64,000 bases of DNA from [Phialemoniopsis] sp. UDSM-2020 (taxonomy: Eukaryota > Ascomycota > Sordariomycetes > Thyridiales > Thyridiaceae): NCBI GenBank assembly GCA_018873225.1, contig JAEILZ010000002.1:1798001-1862000 (forward strand), read 5' to 3'. This document shows, piece after piece, positions 23,546 to 33,513 of the stretch. The translations under genes were made by a program, and so were the position numbers. The stretch's first letter is position 1. Every line of letters starts with the position of its first letter. The notes under the pieces were generated by a model, which saw only the letters and a program-made list of their open reading frames with translations, did no database searches and was not told the origin of the DNA.

Positions 23546-24775
23546 ATGGCCGACTCGGCGGCCGATGTGGAAGACCACTCCAAGGGAGGAGCTCTGCAGA
23601 CAGCCAAGGATCTGTTTGCTGGTGCTGCTGGAGGTGTTGCTCAGGTTCTAATCGGTGAGTCTACACTGTGTCTTCGCATTGGCCCTTTTGTAGGACGCCT
23701 GAGGTCGTGTCGGCGCCTTCCGAGAACAATCCATGACAGGCCGGCATCGGCACGGCCATGGCATCAAGGGAGAGCTTATGGTAGCATCACGAAACTTATG
23801 TATCACTGGCGACATGATCTAAGAAGACGGATGATACTCTCAAGAGGACACAGTCGCATACGGCAAACTCATATTTGTTGAATCAGCAAGCTGACAGCCT
23901 TATCAGGTCAACCCTTTGATATCGTCAAGGTCCGCCTGCAAACAAGCACGGCCTACTCGTCCGCCCTCGAGGCCGCCACCTCCATCTGGAAGAAGGAAGG
24001 GCCCTCCGCCTTCTACAAGGGCACCCTCACCCCGCTCATCGGCATCGGCGCCTGCGTCTCCATCCAGTTCGGCGCCTTCCACCAGGCCCGCCGCTGGTTC
24101 GAGGCCGCCAACGCCGCCAAGTCGCCTCTTGCCGCCGCCAACAACGCCTCGGGCGGCGCCCTGCCCGCGCACCCTACCCTCTCCTACGGCCAGTACTACG
24201 CCGCCGGCGCCTTCGCCGGCGTCGCCAACAGCGTCATCTCGGGCCCCATCGAGCACGTGCGCATCCGCCTGCAGGCCCAGCCCCACGGCGCGGACCGCCT
24301 GTACTCCGGCCCCATCGACTGCGTGCGCAAGCTCGCGAGGCCCGCGCCCCTCGGCGCGGGTTCCGTCCTGAAAGGGCTATACCGCGGCGAGGCCGTGACC
24401 ATTCTGCGCGAGGCCCAGGCCTACGGCGTGTGGTTCTGCTCCTTCGAGTGGCTCATGAACTCGGACGCCCGCCGCAACGGCGTCGACCGCAAGGACGTGC
24501 CCGCCTGGAAGGTCGCCCTCTACGGCGGCCTCGCCGGAGAGGCCCTGTGGCTGAGCAGCTACCCGCTCGACGTGGTCAAGAGCAAGATGCAGACCGACGG
24601 CTTCGGCCCCGAGAACCAGCGGTACAAGACGATGCGCGACTGCTTCGCGCAGGTGTGGCGCGCCGAGGGCGCGAGGGGCTTCTGGAAGGGCGTCGGCCCC
24701 ACGCTGCTGAGGGCCATGCCCGTCAGCGCCGGCACGTTTGCTGTCGTCGAGTTCACGATGAGGGCTATCAACTGA
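23546..24775 (+). CDS. ymc1: Mitochondrial carrier family protein, Ymc1/Ymc2 type
   Basis: Two exons, 23546-23654 and 23907-24775, separated by a 252-base intron, encode 325 residues. Three carrier repeats are present, with signatures QPFDIVKVRLQ (from residue 38), PIEHVRIRLQ (from 150) and PLDVVKSKMQ (from 256). The stretch KGTLTPLIGIGACVSIQFG and the later RKDVPAWKVALYGGL match the Ymc1 branch. Such carriers exchange small metabolites across the inner mitochondrial membrane; the yeast Ymc proteins are linked to glycine and other organic or amino acid transport, but the substrate cannot be read from sequence. The intron is the longest in the window. Exon 2 is markedly GC-rich at third positions. 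The gene converges on the RINT1/Tip20 gene with 254 bases between stop codons. Confidence 0.9.
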
Positions 24776-25029
24776 GCGGGGCAGGCGGCAGGCACTGGGG
24801 TTCTACGCGGACATGGGAAACATCTGGCGGACTGCGGGTACTCTTTAACTTTGTGTGTATCTCCGGGAGCAATACCCATCCATTTCAACAAACGGGGAAA
24901 ACGATAAAAGCACGGGCTTCACTTTTTTTGCGTAACATGCTATATAGACTTTTCATGGGGTAGTCGATACATCCCTGAATACAAGTCTAGATCTTTATTT
25001 CTGTCTTGGTCTATGGTTCGAGTCTTTAT

Positions 25030-27529
25030 CTACTCGCTGTTCTCAACCCTCCTCAGCAGGATGTTCCTCGCGTTCGCCGGCGTCAGGCTCTCGATACCCA
25101 GCTCCTCGAGTACCTTCTTGGCCTCGCTGTTGTCGGTGCAGACGCGGTCCGTCGCCTGCTTGAGCGTCAGCGAGCCGCCGTCGCCTTCGCGCGGCTCCAG
25201 CGGCAGGTTGAGCAGCAGCGCACCGTCGGCGAGGCTGCCAAAGGCAGCGGCCCCGCCGTCCGGGATGTACTTGTCTATGAGGGACGTGATAGCGCGGACG
25301 TCGCGCAGAAACTGGGCGGCGCCAAAGGTGGTGAAGCTCTGGCTGATCAAGACCTCGCCCCAAAGCCTATCCTGCAGTTTCTCTAGTGCCTCGCGGACGA
25401 TGCGGCGAAAGGTGGCTGTGTTGAGGGCGCGCGAGAGGAAATCGAGGTTACGCTTCAGTATCTAGAGTGGATGTCAGCAGCTGTAATCATGGATCAGAAA
25501 AGCCTGTTCCTGTCTTACCCTCAGTGGTTCATCTAGCTCTGCGGTAATGGCCAGCTGATAGGGGTCAATGCCAGCGGGATCTTCGTTGATGGTTGTCCAC
25601 TGTGCTCTTTGGATGTAGGGCCGGAAAGCTTTGTGGTGGGAATCTATAAGTGCCGATACGAGGTACTCCTGTGCGGATTTGCGACGAGCAGTGTATGCGG
25701 CAATTGTCTCATCGAACAAGACGCCACCGTCCTCATCCGTCCCCACTGCCGAGGAAGTCCGGTCCTTAACATCGTCGTAGCTCATACCGCCGGCGAGGTT
25801 GTCCTGGTCCGCGTTCTGCTTGGCCTTGCTCTGGAGTTGGTCCCAGAGCGTGACAAAGAACTGCAGACTCATCAGCACACGTTGGCATCGAAATGAATGT
25901 GACAATGTGACCTACCTCCTCATTGCTCCATTCCTTGAGCGAGTTCACCACATGGTCTGCACTTCCAAAAACCTTACACAGCGTCTCAAAGGTACCCGTT
26001 CCCTCGAGGGCTGCAGCTTGCTCCTTGCTTACACCGTGAAGTGTTCTGCCAACAGTTGAGGTGATTGAGTAATAGGCATCCAGGGCTCCTAGCAAGCGAT
26101 CGTGATACGCATCCAGGATGTTTAGCTGGATGTCGATCAGGAACCTGAGTTTGTGGGAGAACCTCCGCACACGCTCGTATTGGGCGGTGATTGTCCGCAG
26201 CAGATCCATCACCCTTACAGCGTGATAAGTGGGTTTCGTTTTACCAGGTCCACTGTACTCATAATCGATATTCCGGCCATCGAGAGTACTCATGATGCCC
26301 TCGAAGCGCTCGAGAGCAAAGTCCTTCTCGGCTTGGAGCCACTTATCGAAGTGCTGATCCAGTACTTCGGAAGCCAGGCCTCCCCATCCCCGCTCGACAT
26401 CACCGCCATCATAGTTGAATTTTTGACGAACATCCTCGTCAAACTTGATGAGCTGTCCCAAGAGACTACTCAGAAAGATTGGGTTCTTAAGGGCCTCAGT
26501 CATAGTCTGGCTAATCTTCTCCCTCATCACTGGCAGAAGAGCTGTGATAAAGGCGCAGACCGGATCCATGTAGACCATCTTGTCAGACACAGCGGTATCT
26601 TGAAAACGTGACACCAAGCTGTACCCAAAATTGTCCCTGAGAAAGTCTTCCCACTTCTCAACGCGGTCGATGAACCATGGAAAACAGACCTCTCCGATCT
26701 GCATGGGGTTGCTCGTCTTCCTATCGCTGAGGAAGTGAAAGCGGAACTCCTTGATGAAGATCTGGGCCATGACATCGAGAGGGAGAAGGGTGATAACGTC
26801 TTCCGAGAAGAGTACCTCCGGCACCTGCAAATCTACCAGCTTCTCAAATGATCCTCTCCATTCATCGTCAACCTCGAGTTCCGTGTCGACGTTTGGCCAG
26901 TTTCTTGCAGACAAAACGCCTTCGAACTCGTCCCACATGGTCTTCTTCATCTCATCCCATAAGCTCTCTGTGACCTGGCTGACGTGTCGGACAAGATGTC
27001 CCGCCGCCTCATCTGCCGGACCCTGCAGCTCCCTCAGGCGAGTCGAAAGCTGCTTGAGACGGGAGTATGGCTCCAAGGCCGCCTTCGGATCCTCGGGCAG
27101 GTGCGATCTGGCCTCAGCCGTGAGCGCCTCGACGTCCTGCAGCAGAATCAGGTACTTGTACGCCAAGTCTACTTTGCGCAGCTGCTTCATGGGAGCTTCG
27201 AGGCGGCGGATGGCCTCGTCGGGGGCGTCCGACTTGGCGACGATCTCGAGGCGCAGGTCGATGGTGCGCTGGAGCTCGTGGAAGCCGTCAATCTGGTCCT
27301 GCAGCGAGCCCTTGCGCGAGTCGGCATCGCGCCGGGCGTCCTCGAGCTCCCGGGTGGCATTGTCGAGCTGGATCTGCAACTGACCGCGCTGGAACTCGAC
27401 GTTGGCGAGGAGGGCATCGAGGTTATCGAGATCGGTGGACGACTGTAGTTTGTCGTCGAGGTAGTCTTCGACGCGCATGTCGCGGTCGTCCGCAGAGTAG
27501 CGGTCGGGCTGGAATGAAAGCGTCGCCAT
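25030..27529 (-). CDS. tip20: RINT1/Tip20-family vesicle-tethering protein (Dsl1/NRZ complex)
   Basis: Three exons, 27529-25916, 25860-25519 and 25461-25030, with introns of 55 and 57 bases, encode 795 residues. An N-terminal coiled coil (about residues 30-75) is followed by a long helical domain typical of RINT1/TIP20 proteins. Recognisable blocks include FHFLSDRKTSNPMQIGEVCF, WFIDRVEKWEDFL, MDPVCAFITALLPVMREK and, in exon 3, FGAAQFLRDVRAI. This subunit of the Dsl1 (NRZ) complex tethers Golgi-derived COPI vesicles at the endoplasmic reticulum. The gene symbol is by homology to yeast; animal counterparts are called RINT1. Both introns fall on codon boundaries and restore the family sequence, so the model is firm. 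Confidence 0.92.
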
Positions 27530-27863
27530 TGTTTTGTAATCTCAAGTCTTCTTTGCTCGAACCAGCCGTAGAAGAGCTGAGGTATGAGGTGGGCGCTGTG
27601 CTGTGCAGGTCGGAAGTTGCCAGCTTGAAGCTCAAGGTTAGTCCGTGCTTTCAGTGGGGTCTAGAGCAACACCCACCCCCACAATTGAGACAGACACACT
27701 TCCTTTCTCGAGCCTTGAGCAAATAAGAGATTCATACTATTGATAATTTCAAGGTTTCAGTCGTATTCTCATCTAGACATAGAATTCAAACAATTTGCGG
27801 TATATTCCCTTGGGCGCTCACCAAGGATGGAAAGGAAAAGACACAGATTCCCCTACATGCCTC
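27530..27863. other. Short intergenic region upstream of the Tip20-type gene
   Basis: These 334 bases separate two tandem minus-strand genes. I see no additional feature. Confidence 0.5.
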
Positions 27864-29995
27864 CTACTTCTGCCGCAGAGTGCAAAAGGGACCATGGGCT
27901 TTCATAACCCTCTCCAGGGTGTCATCGTCATCATCCCATTCTTTGACCAGTGTTTTCAGTTTCCGCCGCGCAAGTCCAGCATCGCGATTCCTGTACACCG
28001 AGCCTATTTTGCGCACGTCCGTCTTGTCACTCACAAGCCACCGCCTCTCATTGTCAACAAAGTACGCAAAAGACATGCTCTCATCGCCATATGCTGTCCG
28101 TATATTGGACTCGAGACGGCTGCGTACACGCGCCTGGAGAGCCTCTCTTTCCAACCTGAGCTGCTTGGCCTCTGCAACCCGCATCCTGGGGTCTTCCTCT
28201 GGGTGGATCGAGAAGGCCGAGTAGAACAGAAGAGAAGAGCTGTTGGCGACGGCATCGGCGATAGTACGTAGGCCCGCCGGCTTGATGGCAACATGGCCGA
28301 GATCGAGATAGGTGAGCCGACCCGCATTGATGAGATCGAGTATAGACGGAAGAACAGCGCCGTCGATGTAATTGTAGGCCTGACGAAGATCTTGAGTCGC
28401 CACCGCCTGGCTAACATCGAGCAGGCGGAAGGCTGCCATGCTTGTCAGGGTTGCACAGAGCGCGTTCATGCCTCGCGAGCTCAATCCCGTGGATTGTAGG
28501 CACAAACGTACGAGTGAAGGCGAGGTGGCCTCCCCCATGGCTGATGCCAGTGACGCTGCGCCATCGTCTCCGAGCGGGTTGCATGACATGTATATTGATT
28601 GAAGTTGACAGTGCGGCGATGCCAGGAAGGCACCTATAGCCGATGCTCCTGCCACTGAGATTCCGAGACCATTGAGATAGATGTGCTGCAATGGTATTCT
28701 ACCTCCATCAGCAGGCACATGGCCTGCGAGGAGAGCAAAGAGTTTTGCCACGCCCTCGTCACCAAGCTCGGTCTGGTCGAGATCCAGGGTCCTCAGGTTT
28801 GTCTGAGTGATGAGCCTGTATATGTCATGGGCCGCACCACGTCCCAGCGGATTGCGTTTGAGCCAGATGTTCGTGACGGCCGGCGATTTGACCATGGCGT
28901 CTGTAAGTATCCTGAAGCTAGGCCCGTCGATGCAATTGCCAGCTAGGTACCAGGTGTCCATCCGGTCCGGGAACTCGTCGACGAAACGGGCTATCTCACG
29001 GGCACCTACTGGACCTATTATGTTATTGCCCAGCAGGAAGTGCTTCACAAACGTATTTTCCCGCAAGCTGTCCATCAGCCTTCCGATGTGGTCTGGGCCA
29101 ACGACCTGTTTGCAAAGATCCATTCGTTGGTCCTCGTACACGACCCCTCTGGTGAACTCGAGTCCTGCAACTCCGTAATGAGGCTCTCCGTAGCCTTCGT
29201 CCAACGGCGCCCCGGCACCTGGGTTGCCGCCAACAGCGGCAGCGTCATGAGACCCACCGGCGGCCAAGTGGTCAAAGAAGGGGGCGAGTGTACCGGCCTC
29301 AGCGATGGTGACAGGCATGGGCAAGGCGGAAGTTCCATTTGTAGACACCTCGAATTTCGTAGGATCCCAAGGTCCCTGCTCGAGGATACGGGCGGTCCAG
29401 GCCGGAGCTCCGACACCGGGCCCGGCGCCGACGACGCCGTTGCCCGTGCGGCCATGTCGCTGCGTCGATACAAGGGTATCGTATTGCCGCTGCAGGGCAG
29501 CCCACGCTCGCAATTGCACGCGATCCTCCTCATACCTGATGATGGAGCTCAAGGACCCCTCGTGGCAAGGATATAAGAGAGATGCGATACCGAGAGCAAG
29601 GTCTGCACGGGCTGACTTGCGTCGGGGGAGCGAGTAGAGCGCATCGTCTAAACGAAGGGTGTCTAAGGGCAGCGAAAGGATCTCCTCTACTGTATATGGC
29701 GTCAGAGGATCTACCGAATATGTCAGTTATAAGTTCTTACACGCTCATCAAGCCAAGGTGTCTCATTGTATCGTGTGTGGCGAATACAAGGGGAACAAAG
29801 CAAAGACTTACTGAAGGCCACTGCATCGGCCGACCGTAAAGTAGTAAGAGCTGTCCGGCACAACGATGCGAGATGAATCGCTTCGTGTGCATTGAAGGGG
29901 TTGGAAGGCACTGTGGATAGAAGAGTTGGGGAAGTCAGATCACCAGTGGTGCCTAGCACCAACGGTGCTGTTTGCACGAGTGTTGCAGTCGCCAT
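27864..29995 (-). CDS. Leucine-rich-repeat (RNI-like) protein of unknown function
   Basis: Two exons, 29995-29812 and 29710-27864, with a 101-base intron, encode 676 residues. The N-terminal 230 residues have no family I recognise but contain an ordered block, TPYTVEEILSLPLDTLRLD, with KSARADLALGIASLLYP further on. From about residue 275 to 545 there are tandem leucine-rich repeats of the ribonuclease-inhibitor type (for example LGNNIIGPVGAREIARFV, YLAGNCIDGPSFRILTDAM, MSCNPLGDDGAASLASAM). The last 110 residues are charged and helical. Proteins with this layout include RanGAP-like and NLR-like repeat proteins. There is no NACHT or NB-ARC nucleotide-binding motif here, so it is not an NLR. Role unknown. 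The exon join gives an uninterrupted frame across AVAFNPLTP. Confidence 0.82.
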
Positions 29996-30563
29996 CCTGT
30001 CCTGTAATTTGTTGAAGCGTTGTGGGCAGACGATGGTCTCTTGCCACAAGCTTAACACCTCTAAATATCTTTCTTTTGACTGAAGAGGATATTGAGCTTG
30101 ACTCAGAGCCACGAGACGAGCTGAGGTTCAAGGTTGTTGCAGATTGGGGCTCAGCTCTTGTTAGTGCTCAGGTGGACCCATCTTGGCTCAACACACTGGG
30201 GACTAGAGGTGGACTTCCAGTTGGAGATCGAGAGAATGAGCAATGCAACTGATTGGATATCGAGGCAAATTCGATGCCTTGTGTTTTCTGACGGATTCCA
30301 CCAGTATACTAAAGGGCGTGAAGAGCTTCATGCTGTTATGAGAGTTGAGTCACATCTTTGTAGTTGGTTGGCTCGCTAGGCTACAGCTTGACCAGGGGGG
30401 GATTTCTCCAACGTTCGAAAGTAGTCCAATAATTTCTCCATTCCTGAAGTAATAGGTAGGACAATCTTCCATTTCGTACTCTCTATTTGACAACATCGAT
30501 AAGGGGTATTATGATACTGTATAACCTCGACCTGCTGCTCCCCGCTTTTCCTGTCATATATTG
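29996..30563. other. Intergenic region between the LRR gene and grc3
   Basis: These 568 bases separate the start of one minus-strand gene from the stop of the next. I see no supported gene, RNA or repeat. Confidence 0.5.
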
Positions 30564-32932
30564 TCATTCATTTGCGCCCTTCCCTAGATCTCGCCTCACT
30601 CTCCAGACTCGTGAGCCGACAGCCCGCTTCTGGTTCCCATGTAGCATCTCTACCCATGGAACTTGGAGATCATGAGGTGACAGCGTCTCCTCTTCGTCGT
30701 TCTTCTCAGATGAGTCATCATCGGTGTCCTCGTCCGTGAGTTCTACGCCGCCCTCATCGTCGTTCTTAGCGCTCGAGTCGTAGGCTTGGCTGTAGAGATC
30801 TTCCGTGTATGCCCAGCTTGGTGGATCGAATTTGCCAGCGACAAGCACAATCGACCTCTGAGTTCTCTGTACCTCTTGAATCTTGGCCAAGGAGACAGGA
30901 GTAAGGAGGTGAATGCATCCACTTTCCAGATCTATACCTCGGACAAGGCCAAGGCCTAGGGCCCTCGAGTGCTTGGGATCTAGCGCCCGGCCTGTGTCAT
31001 TCCTGATCAGAGGCAGTCCTTCTTGAGCCTCATACTCGAAGCTTGTCCCTGTCTCTTTACCCATCCCGGGATTGTGCACTCTACTGAAAGCTGCCTTGTC
31101 CTCAATTTCCACCAGGGCAATGACAGTGCCATTCAGGTATTCGGCTAGAAGCTCTGTAGAGGGTTGATAATCATAACATATGATACCGGCGATACCGCGT
31201 GCAGGACCCTTGAAAGGTACCATCAATGGTGTGCTTGCTGTAAGTGGTCTTGTGTCCCACTGTGCGTGCTGTTCGTTGGCCGTCTCTGCATCTAGATGGA
31301 AGTATGACAGCATCTGCATAGTTCGGAAGTGCAGCGCTGTTCTTGACGTGTATTCCGTTGCTTGTGACGGCAAGGTAGACAGATTTGATGACTTCGCTTT
31401 CCTGCAAGCCAAGTCAAGGCCTTCCACAGTCTCTTCCGGCCCATCTCTCGACATGTAGATGGCTTCTGTAGGCTGGATCTCCTGTATGAGTTCCACTAGA
31501 ATATCCAGCCCTGTCCCTTGAACCCAGCCAGGGGTATTGACAACGAGCGGGCATCTGTGAGCCAGCGTATTCCTATACTCAGCATACAGGTCCAGGACGC
31601 ATTCTATAAAGTGCCCCGGATCCATAGCTGGGGAGACAGCGCATATTGCGTGAGACTTGATCAAGTCCTGCTTTTTTGAAGCACCATTAGGGTGGCAGAA
31701 AGGAGGTGACAGATTGGGACTCGCCACATGAATCAGGGAGATAACCCCCGGTGGCCCGAACTCCGGCTGCCCGGGATCAATGTCAAGAATGGCAACGCCG
31801 GCATTGGATCCTTTCTTCAGCTTTGACTCATCCGTCGTAAACCTGTTGGTGACAAGTCTTGCAAAGGTAGATTTGCCCGATGACTTGGGGCCGCAGATGA
31901 GAAGGACTTGCGTCTTACCACTCTTTGCTACAACCAGGCTTGCAATCTTCCTGTTCCATTCTGCCGGAGCTTTCAGCTCTTGCAGAAAAGCCCTCTTTGG
32001 TGCATCTGCTGATGTGTAGATCTATCTCTAGAGTCAGAAGCGGTCTTCTCGGGGCAGACGAGGAGGCTTACTATCTGAAAGGTTTCGCGTCCTTGTCGCT
32101 TTCGACCGTCCTGCTGTGGCTCGTTCCAGAGTCTCGTGAAGGTGGGCGATAGTTTGCCAAGATTTCTCAGACTCTCCGCAGCCGGGTGAGGGCAAAACTC
32201 CAAGATGGTCTCATCTGAGCATCTGAGTACGGGGAGGGCATGACAATGCGGTGAGTGAATCCAAGAGATGGTATCCGACGGGCGCAGTGTTGCGCCTGCA
32301 ATAGTGGCCTCGCCGCTACAGACTTTGATTCCGTAACTGCCAAGGATCACCAGACGCTGTTATGGATTGAGCGTGAGTTGATGCGGAAGCAAGAACATGG
32401 AGCTGGAGATCAGCCTACCTCTCCGTCCGGAAGTTTCAATATGATAGTCCCGTCTCCTTTACGAGTTAGGTTTTTCCTGTTCGGCTTAAAACTCGAATGC
32501 TGAAGAACTCGAGGTTGGACTTCGGTAACAACATTTTCATTGCTGAGGAGGGTTAGTACATAACTTTACTTTATCCGAACTCAGAAGGTCTTACACTTTG
32601 ACCTGAGATCTGGGAATTGATACCTCCTGGCGCGAGATTATGTCTTCTCCAGCTTCGACCGTTCTTGACTTGGAAGGCTTGGATGTCGTCTTCCTACTAG
32701 GGCTTTGCGGTGTGGAGGTGGTCTGCTCTTGAGGTGGCAGAGCTGTCTCGCCTAGGGCGGCACTTGAGGAACCCTTATCCTGAAGCAATTTGCGTCTCAA
32801 TGCAAATGCACTCATAGCTATAAGTCTTGACTTAGCATCCACAATTTGTGAGAGCAGGGTTTTGGTATGTACAGGCATACCTTGGGCGCCACCTCCAGGC
32901 TCAAGTTTTCGTTTCTTTGGCGTTGAAGCCAT
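30564..32932 (-). CDS. grc3: Polynucleotide 5'-hydroxyl kinase Grc3/NOL9
   Basis: Four exons, 32932-32595, 32542-32419, 32356-32072 and 32021-30564, with introns of 52, 62 and 50 bases, encode 734 residues. A basic N-terminal tail (MASTPKKRKLEPG) suggests nuclear targeting. The kinase P-loop GPKSSGKST lies at residues 293-301, preceded by VLLIC. It is followed by ILDIDPGQPEFGPPG and then VVNTPGWVQGTGLDIL, all hallmarks of the Grc3/Clp1 kinase family. A long acidic stretch sits near the C-terminus (residues about 675-700). Grc3 phosphorylates the 5' end made by the Las1 endonuclease in ITS2, so that pre-rRNA can be trimmed to mature 5.8S and 25S. The first intron has a textbook TACTAAC branch site. 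The gene diverges from rpa34. Confidence 0.95.
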
Positions 32933-33181
32933 GATGAAGGCATCTAGCTCTTCAAAATCCTGATAACATGGCTCGACAAGACCAAGAAAACCTTCAAACC
33001 CTAGTCGAATCAAAACGGAACCCTGGTACCGTAATGCAATTTTCCTTGTACTTTGGGCGAGTGTGACAGACTAAGATCAATGTTCAAAAGCAAAAGCTGG
33101 GACTGGACTTCTATAATTTCCGATAAGCTTTCGGGTCTGGTCGCACTGGGAACCATTCATGGCATAGCACCTTTGTCCAGG

Positions 33182-33199
33182 CCAATCAAAGGCGCCAAT
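33182..33199 (+). promoter_or_regulatory. Tandem CCAAT boxes
   Basis: Two exact CCAAT pentamers sit 13 bases apart, about 315-330 bases before the rpa34 start and 250-265 before the grc3 start. The motif is the known core of fungal Hap-complex sites; binding here is inferred. Confidence 0.4.
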
Positions 33200-33404
33200 C
33201 CGAGCCTTCGAGCTGCGCCAAAGCGCTAAAATCACTATAACTTTACCCCAGCAGCGCATCCATGCGCTTCACGCTCCCCTCCGGAATCTGATCTTATCGC
33301 AGTTCTCCAGACGCGACTCCATCTCCAGGGCAGAAAAAAAATAATTCGTACCGCCCCGCCGATTCCTGTACGAAGCAGCAAGCACAGCAGCACTCGTTAC
33401 CGCC

Positions 33405-33424
33405 TTGATTGATTGATTGATTGA
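33405..33424. repeat. (TTGA)5 microsatellite
   Basis: Five perfect copies of TTGA lie about 90 bases before the rpa34 start codon. Confidence 0.9.
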
Positions 33425-33513
33425 TAGCGGTTGTTCTTCGACCATCCGGAGATTTTGTGCCAAAAAGGTGCAGATACGATTTCAACATTCAGTCGACATT
33501 GAAGTTCTTCAAG

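Larger units (their letters stand above)
32933..33513. promoter_or_regulatory. Shared divergent promoter of grc3 and rpa34
   Basis: The two start codons are 581 bases apart and point away from each other. Two CCAAT boxes in the same orientation lie at 33182-33186 and 33195-33199, a spacing of 13 bases. In fungi CCAAT is bound by the Hap/CBC complex. A (TTGA)5 repeat at 33405-33424 lies in the presumed rpa34 leader. That the promoter co-regulates both genes is inference. Confidence 0.55.

Noticed and set aside
23655..23906. Possible C/D-box snoRNA in the ymc1 intron
   Set aside because: A GATGATA-like sequence and CTGA are present but no exact C box, terminal stem or box pairing is found.
27864..29995. 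Considered calling the LRR gene an NLR immune-type receptor
   Set aside because: No NACHT or NB-ARC P-loop or downstream motifs exist in either exon.
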